Numbered from the stretch's first letter, positions 1 through 6,479 are shown. The stretch is DNA of 12,018 nt from Firmicutes bacterium UBA6418 (GCA_002439735.1 DJPG01000026.1:1-12018), one strand, 5' to 3'. Program-made: numbers and translations. Notes: generated by a model not told the origin, from the letters alone.

Positions 1-341
1 ACTGCGAAGTCATAAAAATATTTTTCAATAAACGTTCTGTCGGTTTTGTACTCATTATCTCCGACAAAATAGTCGCACATGACCTCACGCAATCGGAGCA
101 GTTCCTTAAATATACCCGGATGTTCGGCTTTTTGAGCCGGAGCATTCTGAATGGATAAGTCCAGGAGTTCAAGTCCACGTTCAAACGCTTTCATTTCCTT
201 CTCCTTATCCCCTTTTTCTTTTCTCTTTGCAGCCCTGCCAAACTCACTCCCGATGTTGGCGAGCTGCTCCGCAAGGGTCATCGTCCGCCATCTTCCGGCT
301 GCAAGGTCTCTATGCTGATAAGTTTCTACAGTTCGATCCAT
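1..341 (-). CDS. Conserved hypothetical protein, partial (C-terminus beyond left edge)
   Basis: I read this open frame directly from the minus strand. ATG is at 341-339 and 113 codons run to the window edge without a stop. The N-terminus reads MDRTVETYQHRDLAAGRW, followed by LAEQLANIGSE, then a Lys/Glu-rich stretch and helical segments (FERGLELLDLS, LLRLREVMCDYF, EKYFYDF). The composition suggests a small, mostly helical soluble protein with no signal peptide or membrane segment. I recognise the N-terminal motif as a widespread conserved hypothetical of unknown function, but cannot name a Pfam family. Its start lies inside the upstream DUF5674 gene (16-base overlap), so the two are probably translationally coupled. 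An AG-rich stretch inside the upstream gene may act as its ribosome binding site. Base composition is less GC-rich than in the tmcAL-proA genes, which hints at a different origin. Gene reality is well supported; function is unknown. Confidence 0.75.
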   Translation of the reverse strand, partial: MDRTVETYQHRDLAAGRWRTMTLAEQLANIGSEFGRAAKRKEKGDKEKEMKAFERGLELLDLSIQNAPAQKAEHPGIFKELLRLREVMCDYFVGDNEYKTDRTFIEKYFYDFA

Positions 342-670
342 TTCGCAACAACCTCTAAAATCTGATTCCTTATTTTTTCGTCCTCTACATAGCGCGAACG
401 ATTATCCTGCTTCGGTCTGATATTAATGAGAGCGTCAAATTCCACGAACTCTTCCACTTCATCTTCGTCTGTAAGAAAGTTTATCCCCCATAAATCTGCT
501 TGCTGTGAACCTTCATCGAGTAAAAATCCCTCAAGATCAGCATGAAGTTCGGCATCAACAGCAATGATCTCCTTCTGAACATCGACTACCGCCTTGATCA
601 TGTCCTCAAAATAGCCGCTATCCAGGGAAGTTAACTCATTTCGATCGATTCTTCTTGTAAGTATCTGCAT
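326..670 (-). CDS. DUF5674 family protein
   Basis: A 114-residue soluble protein without a known biochemical role. The pattern VKAVVDVQKEIIAVDAELHAD-like (residues 26-45 here), then LLDEGSQQADLWGINF (51-66), an EFVEFDALINIRP segment (74-86) and a final VEDEKIRNQILEVV (95-108) is what I know from DUF5674 proteins. Length is normal for the family. The ATG at 670 is preceded by a strong GGAGGAG ribosome binding site (rc of 673-679). The gene starts 12 bases after the tmcAL stop, so it is co-transcribed with the proBA-tmcAL genes, and it overlaps the next gene by 16 bases. DUF5674 occurs in scattered, distant taxa, which fits horizontal spread. A sampled 60-base line here (361-420) is 43% GC against 65% in tmcAL (1441-1500). 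Family call is from memory of the motif, not a search. Confidence 0.85.
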   Translation of the reverse strand: MQILTRRIDRNELTSLDSGYFEDMIKAVVDVQKEIIAVDAELHADLEGFLLDEGSQQADLWGINFLTDEDEVEEFVEFDALINIRPKQDNRSRYVEDEKIRNQILEVVAKWIEL

Positions 671-682
671 TGTCTCCTCCTT

Positions 683-1894
683 CTATATTTCTGTTTCCGC
701 TTCTGCCTCCGCGTTCAGGCGGAATGGCTTCCGCACATGATCCGAATAAGCGTACAGATCGCGTCCACAGGCGAAATTGTATAAATCGCTCGCCAGAATG
801 TCCTTGGCAAGGGTCCTCTGTATTTCCCGGGAAAATCCGCCCTCCCGGTTGATGTTCGTCAGGATTGGCAGCGTGCAGCTTCCGGACTTTTTGATTTCTT
901 TCAGATATCGGCTGCCGGTCTCATCAAAGGCCAACACACGGATATAGTTCTGCGCATGCTTGACATCACTGCGCCGCACGCCGAGCAGCGTCATCGCCAA
1001 CAGCCTGCCGATGCGCGTTCTGGTGTAACGCTTGGATTTGAGATCCTCGACGATCTCATCGTAAGATTTCCAATAGCGGACGCCGGCTTTCATTTTGTTG
1101 CCCAGACCTTCTTCCGCGCCGAAGACCGCATTGAGTTCTTCGGAAGAGGTGGTCAGGATCTTCTGTACCAGTAAAAGATAGAGATCCTCTTCACTCATGA
1201 TCTCTGCCCGGTGCGCAAGCAGCATTTCCCGCGTCACATCCGGCACCAGCCGGGAAATATCCCCGCCGTCCGCCAGCGTCTTGCGGATGCCGGTCGCCGA
1301 CGCCATGGTACCCTTTGGCTCCAGATCATAGTATCCGGTTCCCTGCCTGCGTACCGTGACCGGCTGCGCGGACTTCAGGAAACGCAGATATTCCAAGGCC
1401 AGCAGATTGTTCGGACTGTCGATAACCTCCGAAACATCTTCTCCGAGGATCCGGTGCAGCGCTTCGGCTCTGGCCCGCGGGTAAGCTTGTCCCTCTTTGA
1501 CCGCCGCGCGCACAGCTTCGTTGATGACGTCCTTATGCGCCTGCATTTCCCGGGAAATCCGCAAAAGCTCCGCGATATTTCCCGACTCGCTGCCAAATGA
1601 AATATGCGTGACACCGAGGTTTTCCAGGATCTCAACGCCGCCCCTAGCAAAATATCCGGCATTGTTGCACGCGAAGAGGGTCGGCATTTCCACGACCAGG
1701 TTGACGCCGTTCCGGACGGTCATCTCCGCACGCGTCCACTTGTCGAGGATCGCGAAGCTCCCGCGCTGTGTGAAATTGCCGCTGATGACCGCTGCGCTCA
1801 CCTCCGCGCCGGTCTGCTCCATAGACTGCCTGAGATGATACAGATGCCCATTATGAAACGGATTATATTCCGCGATGATACCGACTGCCCGCAT
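683..1894 (-). CDS. tmcAL: tRNA(Met) cytidine acetate ligase TmcAL (YlbM)
   Basis: TmcAL uses ATP and acetate, through an acetyl-adenylate, to form N4-acetylcytidine at wobble position 34 of elongator tRNA-Met in the cytoplasm. The protein has 403 residues, normal for the family (about 400). The nucleotidyltransferase signature NPFHNGH is at residues 11-17, GNFTQRG at 39-45 and FGSESGN at 100-106. The C-terminal part with YTRTRIGRL near residue 290 is typical of the YlbM group. The ATG at 1894 has an AAAGGAGG ribosome binding site 7 bases upstream. The gene lies 31 bases after proA and 12 bases before the DUF5674 gene, so it sits in the middle of one transcription unit. In Bacillus subtilis ylbM lies close to ylbJ; here a ylbJ gene lies just upstream of proB. 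The C-terminus ends in an Ala/Glu alternation (AEAEAETE), probably a disordered tail. Confidence 0.95.
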   Translation of the reverse strand: MRAVGIIAEYNPFHNGHLYHLRQSMEQTGAEVSAAVISGNFTQRGSFAILDKWTRAEMTVRNGVNLVVEMPTLFACNNAGYFARGGVEILENLGVTHISFGSESGNIAELLRISREMQAHKDVINEAVRAAVKEGQAYPRARAEALHRILGEDVSEVIDSPNNLLALEYLRFLKSAQPVTVRRQGTGYYDLEPKGTMASATGIRKTLADGGDISRLVPDVTREMLLAHRAEIMSEEDLYLLLVQKILTTSSEELNAVFGAEEGLGNKMKAGVRYWKSYDEIVEDLKSKRYTRTRIGRLLAMTLLGVRRSDVKHAQNYIRVLAFDETGSRYLKEIKKSGSCTLPILTNINREGGFSREIQRTLAKDILASDLYNFACGRDLYAYSDHVRKPFRLNAEAEAETEI

Positions 1895-1925
1895 GCCGCG
1901 CCCTCCTTTCGAACCTCCCGCTTGA

Positions 1926-3182
1926 TCAGCGGATCTGTCCGTCTCCGGTGATGATATATTTATATGTGCTGAGCGCGTCTAACCCCATCGGCCCTCTGGC
2001 ATGCAGCTTCTGCGTGGAGATCCCCATTTCGCACCCAAGGCCGAATTCGCCTCCATCGGTAAAGCGGGTAGATACGTTCACATAAACCGCCGCGCTGTCC
2101 GTCTGCGTGGTAAAGATCTCTGCGTGTTCCGGGTTTTCTGTGATGATCGCTTCGCTGTGCCCGGTGGAATGCTTTAAAATGTGGGCGACAGCCGCATGGA
2201 CATCGTCTACAACGCCGACGGCCAGGATATAGTCTAAAAATTCCGTGTCAAAGTCTTTCGCGCCTGCGGGTGTCCCCGAAATAACGGCGGCTGCCTGTTC
2301 ATCCAGCCGGAGCTCGACCGGGATCAGACCTTCTTTTTGTCTGTCATCGACCAGTGCCTGTTTCAGCATCGGCAGGAATCCGGAGGCGATATTTTTGTGG
2401 ACCAGGCAGACTTCCTCCGCGTTGCACACCGAAGGTCTGCTGGTTTTGGCATTGATGATGATCCGCAAAGCTTTGGAAAGGTCGGCCGCGTCGTCTACAT
2501 AAACGTGACAGATCCCGGTTCCCGTCTGGATGCACGGGACCGTGGCGTTTTCGACGCAGGCTTGTATCAGCCCCGCGCCTCCCCGCGGGATCAGAAGATC
2601 CACAAGTCCGGACGCGCGCATCAGCTCGTTGGCGCTTTCCCTTGTGGTATCCTGCAGCAGATTGATGATCTCCGGGCAGCCGCCTGCCTTTGCGATTCCT
2701 TTTTTTAAGGCACTTACGATCGCGTCGGAACTGCGGAACGCTTCCTTTCCGCCGCGCAGAACGCAGGCGTTCCCGCTTTTCAGGGTGAGCGCCGCCGCGT
2801 CAGAGGTTACATTCGGTCTGCTTTCATAAATAATGGCCACGAGGCCGAGCGGAACCTGTTTTTTAGTGATCACCATGCCGTTCGGTCTTTTTGTCTGCGA
2901 GAGGATCCGTCCGGTATGGTCTTCTAATCTCGCGATGGCGCGGATGCCGTCCGCCATTTGGTGGATTCTTTCCGCGTTCAGAGCCAGCCTGTCCAGCATG
3001 ACCGCGGACATGGTATCCTTCGCGTCTTCCAGATCCTCCTTGTTGCGGTCGAGGATTTCTGCTGTTTCCGCCTCCAGTTCATCTGCCATCGCAAGCAGGA
3101 GTCTGTTTTTTTCCGTTTCCTCGGCATCCCGGATGTAAGGCCACGCCTGTTTTGTCTTTTTGATCATTTCCAATGTCGTCAT
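1926..3182 (-). CDS. proA: Glutamate-5-semialdehyde dehydrogenase (gamma-glutamyl phosphate reductase) ProA
   Basis: ProA performs the second step of proline synthesis, the NADPH-dependent reduction of gamma-glutamyl phosphate to glutamate-5-semialdehyde, which cyclises to pyrroline-5-carboxylate. The 418 residues match the usual family length. The aldehyde-dehydrogenase-like features are visible: LKSGNACVLRGGKEA at 134-148, RGGAGLI at 200-206, the catalytic cysteine C253 in SRPSVCNAEE, and the C-terminal ProA signature EFGLGCEMGISTQKLHARGP at about 379-398. The ATG at 3182 is preceded by GAGGAG with a 9-base spacing. The gene starts 16 bases after the proB stop, the common proBA order, so the two enzymes that channel the labile gamma-glutamyl phosphate are made together. 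No proC, the final reductase gene, is present in the window. Confidence 0.98.
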   Translation of the reverse strand: MTTLEMIKKTKQAWPYIRDAEETEKNRLLLAMADELEAETAEILDRNKEDLEDAKDTMSAVMLDRLALNAERIHQMADGIRAIARLEDHTGRILSQTKRPNGMVITKKQVPLGLVAIIYESRPNVTSDAAALTLKSGNACVLRGGKEAFRSSDAIVSALKKGIAKAGGCPEIINLLQDTTRESANELMRASGLVDLLIPRGGAGLIQACVENATVPCIQTGTGICHVYVDDAADLSKALRIIINAKTSRPSVCNAEEVCLVHKNIASGFLPMLKQALVDDRQKEGLIPVELRLDEQAAAVISGTPAGAKDFDTEFLDYILAVGVVDDVHAAVAHILKHSTGHSEAIITENPEHAEIFTTQTDSAAVYVNVSTRFTDGGEFGLGCEMGISTQKLHARGPMGLDALSTYKYIITGDGQIR

Positions 3183-3198
3183 TGTCTTTTACTCCTCG

Positions 3199-3978
3199 CT
3201 ATCCGTTCAGGGATTTTACTTTTAGGAATCTTGTCCCGATTTTTTCCCCATCTACGATCTGATATAAAATTTTCGGTTTTTTTCCGTTTGCGATCACCAC
3301 GTCACATCCATGCGTGGTTGCGATCTCAGCGGCCTGCAGCTTGGTGATCATGCCGCCGGTTCCCAGCGGGGAGCCCTTATCGCCCGCCAACCTCATGATA
3401 TTTTCATTGATTTCGGGAACTTCCCGGATCAGGTCGGCATGGCTGTCAACTCTCGGATCCGCGTCATAAAGCCCGTCAATATCGGATAGGATGATCAGCA
3501 GATCCGCCTGAATGCTCGCCGCCACTTCCGCGGACAATGTATCATTGTCACCGATCACGATCTCTTCGGTGGAAACCGTGTCGTTTTCGTTGATGATCGG
3601 GAGTACATTGAGTTCCAATAAGCGTTCCAAGGTGTTATGGAAATTCTGTTTTTTTACCGGTTCTTTGATATCCGGCGCAGTGATCAGGATCTGTGCCACC
3701 GTGTGGCTGTATTCGGTAAACAGCTTATCATAGGTATACATCAGTTCGCATTGTCCTACCGCCGCCGCGGCTTGCTTCGACGGCATATCATCCGGTCTGC
3801 CGGCAAGGTTCAGTTTGCCGACACCCATGCCGATCGCGCCCGATGATACCAGTATGATTTCATGTCCCGCGTTTTTGAGGTCGCTGAGGACCTTGCATAG
3901 TTCTTCAATTCTTTGAATATTTAATCTTCCTGTGGCATGCGCCAAGGTGGAGGTTCCGACTTTTATTACGATTTTCAC
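3199..3978 (-). CDS. proB: Glutamate 5-kinase ProB, short form without PUA domain
   Basis: ProB phosphorylates glutamate with ATP to gamma-glutamyl phosphate, the committed and usually proline-inhibited step of proline synthesis. The amino acid kinase fold is clear: KVGTSTL at residues 6-12, VSSGAIGMG at 44-52, PIINENDTVS near 129-138, GDNDTLSA near 144-151, LSDIDGLYDADPR near 165-177 and the GTGGMITKLQAAE segment near 206-218. With 259 residues the protein ends after the kinase domain and lacks the C-terminal PUA domain of the E. coli enzyme (about 367 residues). The frame ends in TAG at 3199 and proA follows at once, so this is a natural short form and not a frameshift. The start codon is GTG at 3978; AAAGGA lies upstream with a rather long spacing. 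It is the first gene behind the promoter at 4018-4046. Confidence 0.97.
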   Translation of the reverse strand: MKIVIKVGTSTLAHATGRLNIQRIEELCKVLSDLKNAGHEIILVSSGAIGMGVGKLNLAGRPDDMPSKQAAAAVGQCELMYTYDKLFTEYSHTVAQILITAPDIKEPVKKQNFHNTLERLLELNVLPIINENDTVSTEEIVIGDNDTLSAEVAASIQADLLIILSDIDGLYDADPRVDSHADLIREVPEINENIMRLAGDKGSPLGTGGMITKLQAAEIATTHGCDVVIANGKKPKILYQIVDGEKIGTRFLKVKSLNG

Positions 3979-4017
3979 TTGTTTTCTTGTCCTTTCTTCC
4001 CGGCTGTATGTATTTAA

Positions 4018-4046
4018 ATTCTACTCAAAAAATCAAAAAAAATCAA
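4018..4046 (-). promoter_or_regulatory. Sigma-A-type promoter for the proBA-tmcAL operon
   Basis: On the minus strand TTGATT (4046-4041) and TAGAAT (4023-4018) are separated by exactly 17 bases of very T-rich DNA. They match the housekeeping consensus at 4/6 and 5/6 positions. Transcription would start near 4011, giving a leader of roughly 30 bases before the GTG of proB. That is too short for a T-box or another classical riboswitch. The ylbJ stop is at 4101, so the promoter lies in the 122-base gap between the two genes. I see no convincing terminator in that gap, so some read-through from ylbJ remains possible. Confidence 0.65.
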
Positions 4047-4100
4047 GTTATCCCGGCATATTTTGCAAAAAGTTCAAGATCTGAATGGAGCGCACCGAGA

Positions 4101-5117
4101 TCACAGCATGACGCGCACCAAAAACATAGCGACAATACCGGAAAAGATTCCATGCATGACCTTGACGCGCAGGATATCGGATAGGCGCAGTCCGCTGCCT
4201 GCTGCCATGGACACGGACTGTCCGATGACGGAGAGCCCGCCGAAAGATACGATAACGGCGATCAAAACCGTTTTGAACGCGAGCGTCGCGTTGCAGAGGC
4301 TGATCATGTTGGCTCCGACGGTCATTTCCAGCACGCCCTTAAAGAAAGAAGCCGTCAGCTCATTGCCGAGGTGCTGCCAGAGGCCTGCCGCCTCCACCAG
4401 ATCGATGCCGATCATAAAGATCATCAGATAGGCCAGGATCACGGCCATGGCCTTGAAACCGGAGGTGATTGCCAAGGTGAAATTTTCCAGCACTGAGGAT
4501 GCCGCTGTCGATGGCGCGGATGCGAGCACCGAAGAAGATGCCGACACGGCAGACGATCCTCTTCGCCCCTCGGCCAAACGCTCACGCGTGTCCTGCGTTC
4601 TCCCGCTTCTGCGCGCACGGTTCGAGTTTCTGCCACGTCCCCGGCCAGTTCCGCGAAAGAAGGCGCCGTTCAAAAGCGCGCCCAGATAGTGTGCCAGTAG
4701 GATGATCAGCGCCGCGCGTGTGCTGCCGAGAAACGCGCCGATCGTTCCCATCAAAAAGGCCGGCCCGGTCACCAGGCTGTAGCTCAAGACTTCCCTGCCG
4801 CGCTCGCGTGACAGTGTTCCGTCACATACCAGATCGCCGACGATCTTGGCTCCCATCGGATAGCCCGAAAGCACCGCGATCAAAAGTGGATAGAGCTGTA
4901 CCGGCAGCCGCTGCAGATTCCCGGTCCGCTTGATGAAATCCGCGAAGATAAAAAACGGCAGCAGCACCGGGACGATCGCGTTCGCCCAGATGATGATCGC
5001 CGACTTGGAGCCGGATTCCGTCACGCTCGGGAAGACGACCATGGCGGCCGCAAAAAAAGCAGCCGCGGCCAGGATCAAATTTTTACGGTTCGTGCGATTG
5101 CTAAAAATCTTTTTCAT
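4101..5117 (-). CDS. ylbJ: YlbJ-like sporulation integral membrane protein
   Basis: A 338-residue multi-pass membrane protein. YlbJ proteins belong to the nucleoside-recognition (Gate-domain) membrane proteins; in Bacillus ylbJ is expressed in the mother cell and is needed for normal spores, but the transported substrate is not established. Family signatures are SGYPMGAKIVGDL at 84-96, SYSLVTGPAFLMGTIGAF near 112-129 and SFGGLSVIGQSVSM at 291-304. Hydrophobic segments lie at about 13-32, 40-61, 72-90, 115-150, 215-240, 258-300 and 320-338. Between the two halves, residues 154-208 form an Arg/Gly/Ser-rich low-complexity linker that is predicted to be soluble. The ATG at 5117 has no recognisable Shine-Dalgarno sequence and no better start is visible, so start confidence is moderate. 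Standard YlbJ is near 400 residues, so this is a shorter version. It follows the Cys-rich gene by 86 bases. Confidence 0.88.
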   Translation of the reverse strand: MKKIFSNRTNRKNLILAAAAFFAAAMVVFPSVTESGSKSAIIIWANAIVPVLLPFFIFADFIKRTGNLQRLPVQLYPLLIAVLSGYPMGAKIVGDLVCDGTLSRERGREVLSYSLVTGPAFLMGTIGAFLGSTRAALIILLAHYLGALLNGAFFRGTGRGRGRNSNRARRSGRTQDTRERLAEGRRGSSAVSASSSVLASAPSTAASSVLENFTLAITSGFKAMAVILAYLMIFMIGIDLVEAAGLWQHLGNELTASFFKGVLEMTVGANMISLCNATLAFKTVLIAVIVSFGGLSVIGQSVSMAAGSGLRLSDILRVKVMHGIFSGIVAMFLVRVML

Positions 5118-5151
5118 AACAGTAAAACTATATGCCGCGGCTTGCTTTTTA

Positions 5152-5174
5152 TGCGATTTCTGCGATTTTTGCGC
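5152..5174. repeat. Short 9-bp tandem repeat upstream of ylbJ
   Basis: TGCGATTTC and TGCGATTTT occur in tandem at 5152-5160 and 5161-5169, followed by a partial third unit TGCGC at 5170-5174. The repeat lies in the 86-base gap between the Cys-rich gene and ylbJ. It could be a regulator site or replication slippage; nothing else in the sequence decides this. Confidence 0.5.
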
Positions 5175-5203
5175 TCTTCTCTCCGGTGCAGGCAGGCCGT
5201 CGA

Positions 5204-5473
5204 TCAGAACAGTCCGCCAAACAGCCCGCCCCGTCCGTTGTTGTCATTGCAGAAGATCATATACAGCACGATCAGCAGCAGGATCAGCCAGATGCCGCTG
5301 CCTCCGTTCTCATTGCACGGATTTTGACAAGGGTGCGGCGGACATTCCTGCGGAGGAGGCGGTGGCGGCGGACAGCAGCATTTTTGTCTGCACTGCTCCC
5401 TGCACTCCGCCTCACAGCACTCCATGCACGGTTTCGGGCTCTGCGGCCCGCGGTAGTCCCGTTGTTCTCCCAT
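5204..5473 (-). CDS. Cys/Pro-rich small protein with C-terminal membrane segment
   Basis: An 89-residue protein that I do not recognise as a named family. Residues 1-53 are hydrophilic and carry 11 of the 12 cysteines (C16, C19, C20, C24, C28, C32-34, C44, C49, C53), with a run of seven prolines at 35-41 after the CCC triplet. Residues 61-74 (GIWLILLLIVLYMI) form one membrane segment, followed by C75 and a Gly/Asn-rich tail ending in GGLFGGLF. There is no N-terminal signal peptide, so it may be tail-anchored. Small proteins with such Gly-rich, cysteine-bearing tails are common in clostridia, and some are spore-associated. The neighbouring ylbJ makes a sporulation role plausible, but this is inference. 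The ATG at 5473 has a perfect GGAGG 7 bases upstream, which lies inside a hairpin (5474-5529). The codon pattern and ribosome binding site support a real gene. Confidence 0.75.
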   Translation of the reverse strand: MGEQRDYRGPQSPKPCMECCEAECREQCRQKCCCPPPPPPPQECPPHPCQNPCNENGGSGIWLILLLIVLYMIFCNDNNGRGGLFGGLF

Positions 5474-5529
5474 AAAAAAACCTCCATAGGATGTAAGATT
5501 TCAAATCGATACTTCATCCTATGCAGGTT
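5474..5529 (-). terminator. Terminator-like hairpin that includes the ribosome binding site of the Cys-rich gene
   Basis: On the minus strand the arms AACCTGCATAGGATG (5529-5515) and CATCCTATGGAGGTT (5493-5479) pair at 14 of 15 positions, with a single G-G mismatch and a 21-base loop. The second arm runs directly into seven T (5480-5474) and then the ATG of the Cys-rich gene at 5473. This has the form of an intrinsic terminator for the gene ending at 5551, although the loop is longer than usual. At the same time the GGAGG of the next gene (5485-5481) is base-paired inside the stem. The structure could therefore block both transcription and translation of the downstream gene. Confidence 0.7.
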
Positions 5530-5550
5530 CTCTGCTTTCTGTTATTCGCT

Positions 5551-6021
5551 TTAAAAACCACCTGCCTGATAAGCCCTCGCAATGACGTAAGAGGGTTCAT
5601 AAAAAGCGCTGCCGTTATAATTGTCGATCACCTCGCAGATCGGATCGTTATAGACGCGCATGATCCCATCAACGAAATTTTCTTTTGTAGACATGGTATC
5701 GCAGATCAGACGCTGGTACACGGCTCCCATGTCTAAAGCCGTCGGTATCCGCTCGGCCAGTTCCCGATCGACATCGGTAATATCAAAGTCACCTTGTTTT
5801 AGGGCGTAGGTATCGATCCACTCTTGCTCCGTTTTTAAGGGATTCTCGCAGTGCAGCGCCTTGGCGCAGCTCAACAGGTGATACAGACCATCTGCCCCGA
5901 TCGCGTTGACCACATACTTGTTCTTTTGCTTTAATCGCCGCGCCACACGTTCGATCATATAGCAGATGTAGTACACATCGTCCGTATCGATCCTTTCGTC
6001 AGGAAAATATTTGTTTTTCAT
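5551..6021 (-). CDS. Hypothetical partner of the DUF3990 gene
   Basis: A 156-residue soluble protein of unknown function. The N-terminal half (YYICYMIERVARRL at 17-30, then AIGADGLYHLL at 40-50) looks helical; the C-terminal half contains MGAVYQRLICDTM (98-110) and ends with SYVIARAYQAGGF. There is no signal peptide or membrane segment and no known catalytic motif that I can name. Its ATG overlaps the stop of the DUF3990 gene as ATGA (6021-6018), which means tight translational coupling. I recall similar small proteins beside DUF3990 genes in gut clostridia. An antitoxin or immunity-type role is possible by analogy with two-gene toxin modules, but nothing in the sequence proves it. The gene is followed by the hairpin at 5474-5529. 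Confidence 0.82.
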   Translation of the reverse strand: MKNKYFPDERIDTDDVYYICYMIERVARRLKQKNKYVVNAIGADGLYHLLSCAKALHCENPLKTEQEWIDTYALKQGDFDITDVDRELAERIPTALDMGAVYQRLICDTMSTKENFVDGIMRVYNDPICEVIDNYNGSAFYEPSYVIARAYQAGGF

Positions 6022-6479
6022 AGTGATTCACTTCCTTCAAAACAAAGCGTCCTCAGCGCGTTTTCGGTACAGAAAACGATCTGATGCGTAGGATAATTGA
6101 ATTTTGCCAATTCCCAGAAAGCGGCTTTAGAAATCCTCCCCGCGGCATAGGCTTCGACAAAGTTCCAGATCTGATCGTCAGCCATGGGGCCCTCCACGAT
6201 ATCATATCCATGCTCGATACCCCTCCGGCAGTCTACGACAAACGCCAGCCATTCCTCTGTCAGTTCTTCAAACAAAAGCAGTTTCAACGCCTCATTCGGC
6301 CGATACGTATATTGGTTCAGGATCGCATTTCCGCTTCGCGTGATCGCCCAACGCTTTGCCTGCTTGGCATACGCAGTACAATAGAAGCCATATCCGAAAT
6401 CCTTGTAAAATCCGTTTTGCAAAATTCGCGGATGCGCAACTTCCACATTGCTGCCATGATACACAGTTTTAACTTCCAT
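6018..6479 (-). CDS. DUF3990 family protein, ADP-ribosyltransferase-like
   Basis: A 153-residue soluble protein. The start VYHGSNVEV (6-14), the DFGYGFYCTAYAKQAKRWA stretch (27-45), GYDIVEGPMADDQ (91-103) and the end THQIVFCTENALRTLCF (131-147) form the pattern I know from DUF3990. I associate this family with the ADP-ribosyltransferase-like fold: H8 in the first strand, an aromatic GFY centre at 31-33 and a late Glu (E139) would fit an H-Y-E type site, but assignment of catalytic residues is inference. The ATG at 6479 has an AAAGGAAG ribosome binding site. The gene is 48 bases after the acidic-protein gene and overlaps its partner by 4 bases. One sampled line (6361-6420) is 42% GC against 68% in the preceding gene (6541-6600), which suggests horizontal acquisition. 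Target and activity are unknown. Confidence 0.85.
   Translation of the reverse strand: MEVKTVYHGSNVEVAHPRILQNGFYKDFGYGFYCTAYAKQAKRWAITRSGNAILNQYTYRPNEALKLLLFEELTEEWLAFVVDCRRGIEHGYDIVEGPMADDQIWNFVEAYAAGRISKAAFWELAKFNYPTHQIVFCTENALRTLCFEGSESL

Noticed and set aside
2642..2649. TTGTGGTA inside proA, identical to a half-site of the murI-pepF palindrome
   Set aside because: No inverted partner nearby and coding-region position; an 8-base match is expected by chance.
3979..4100. Riboswitch or T-box in front of proB
   Set aside because: The predicted leader is only about 30 bases and has no specifier-loop or antiterminator elements.
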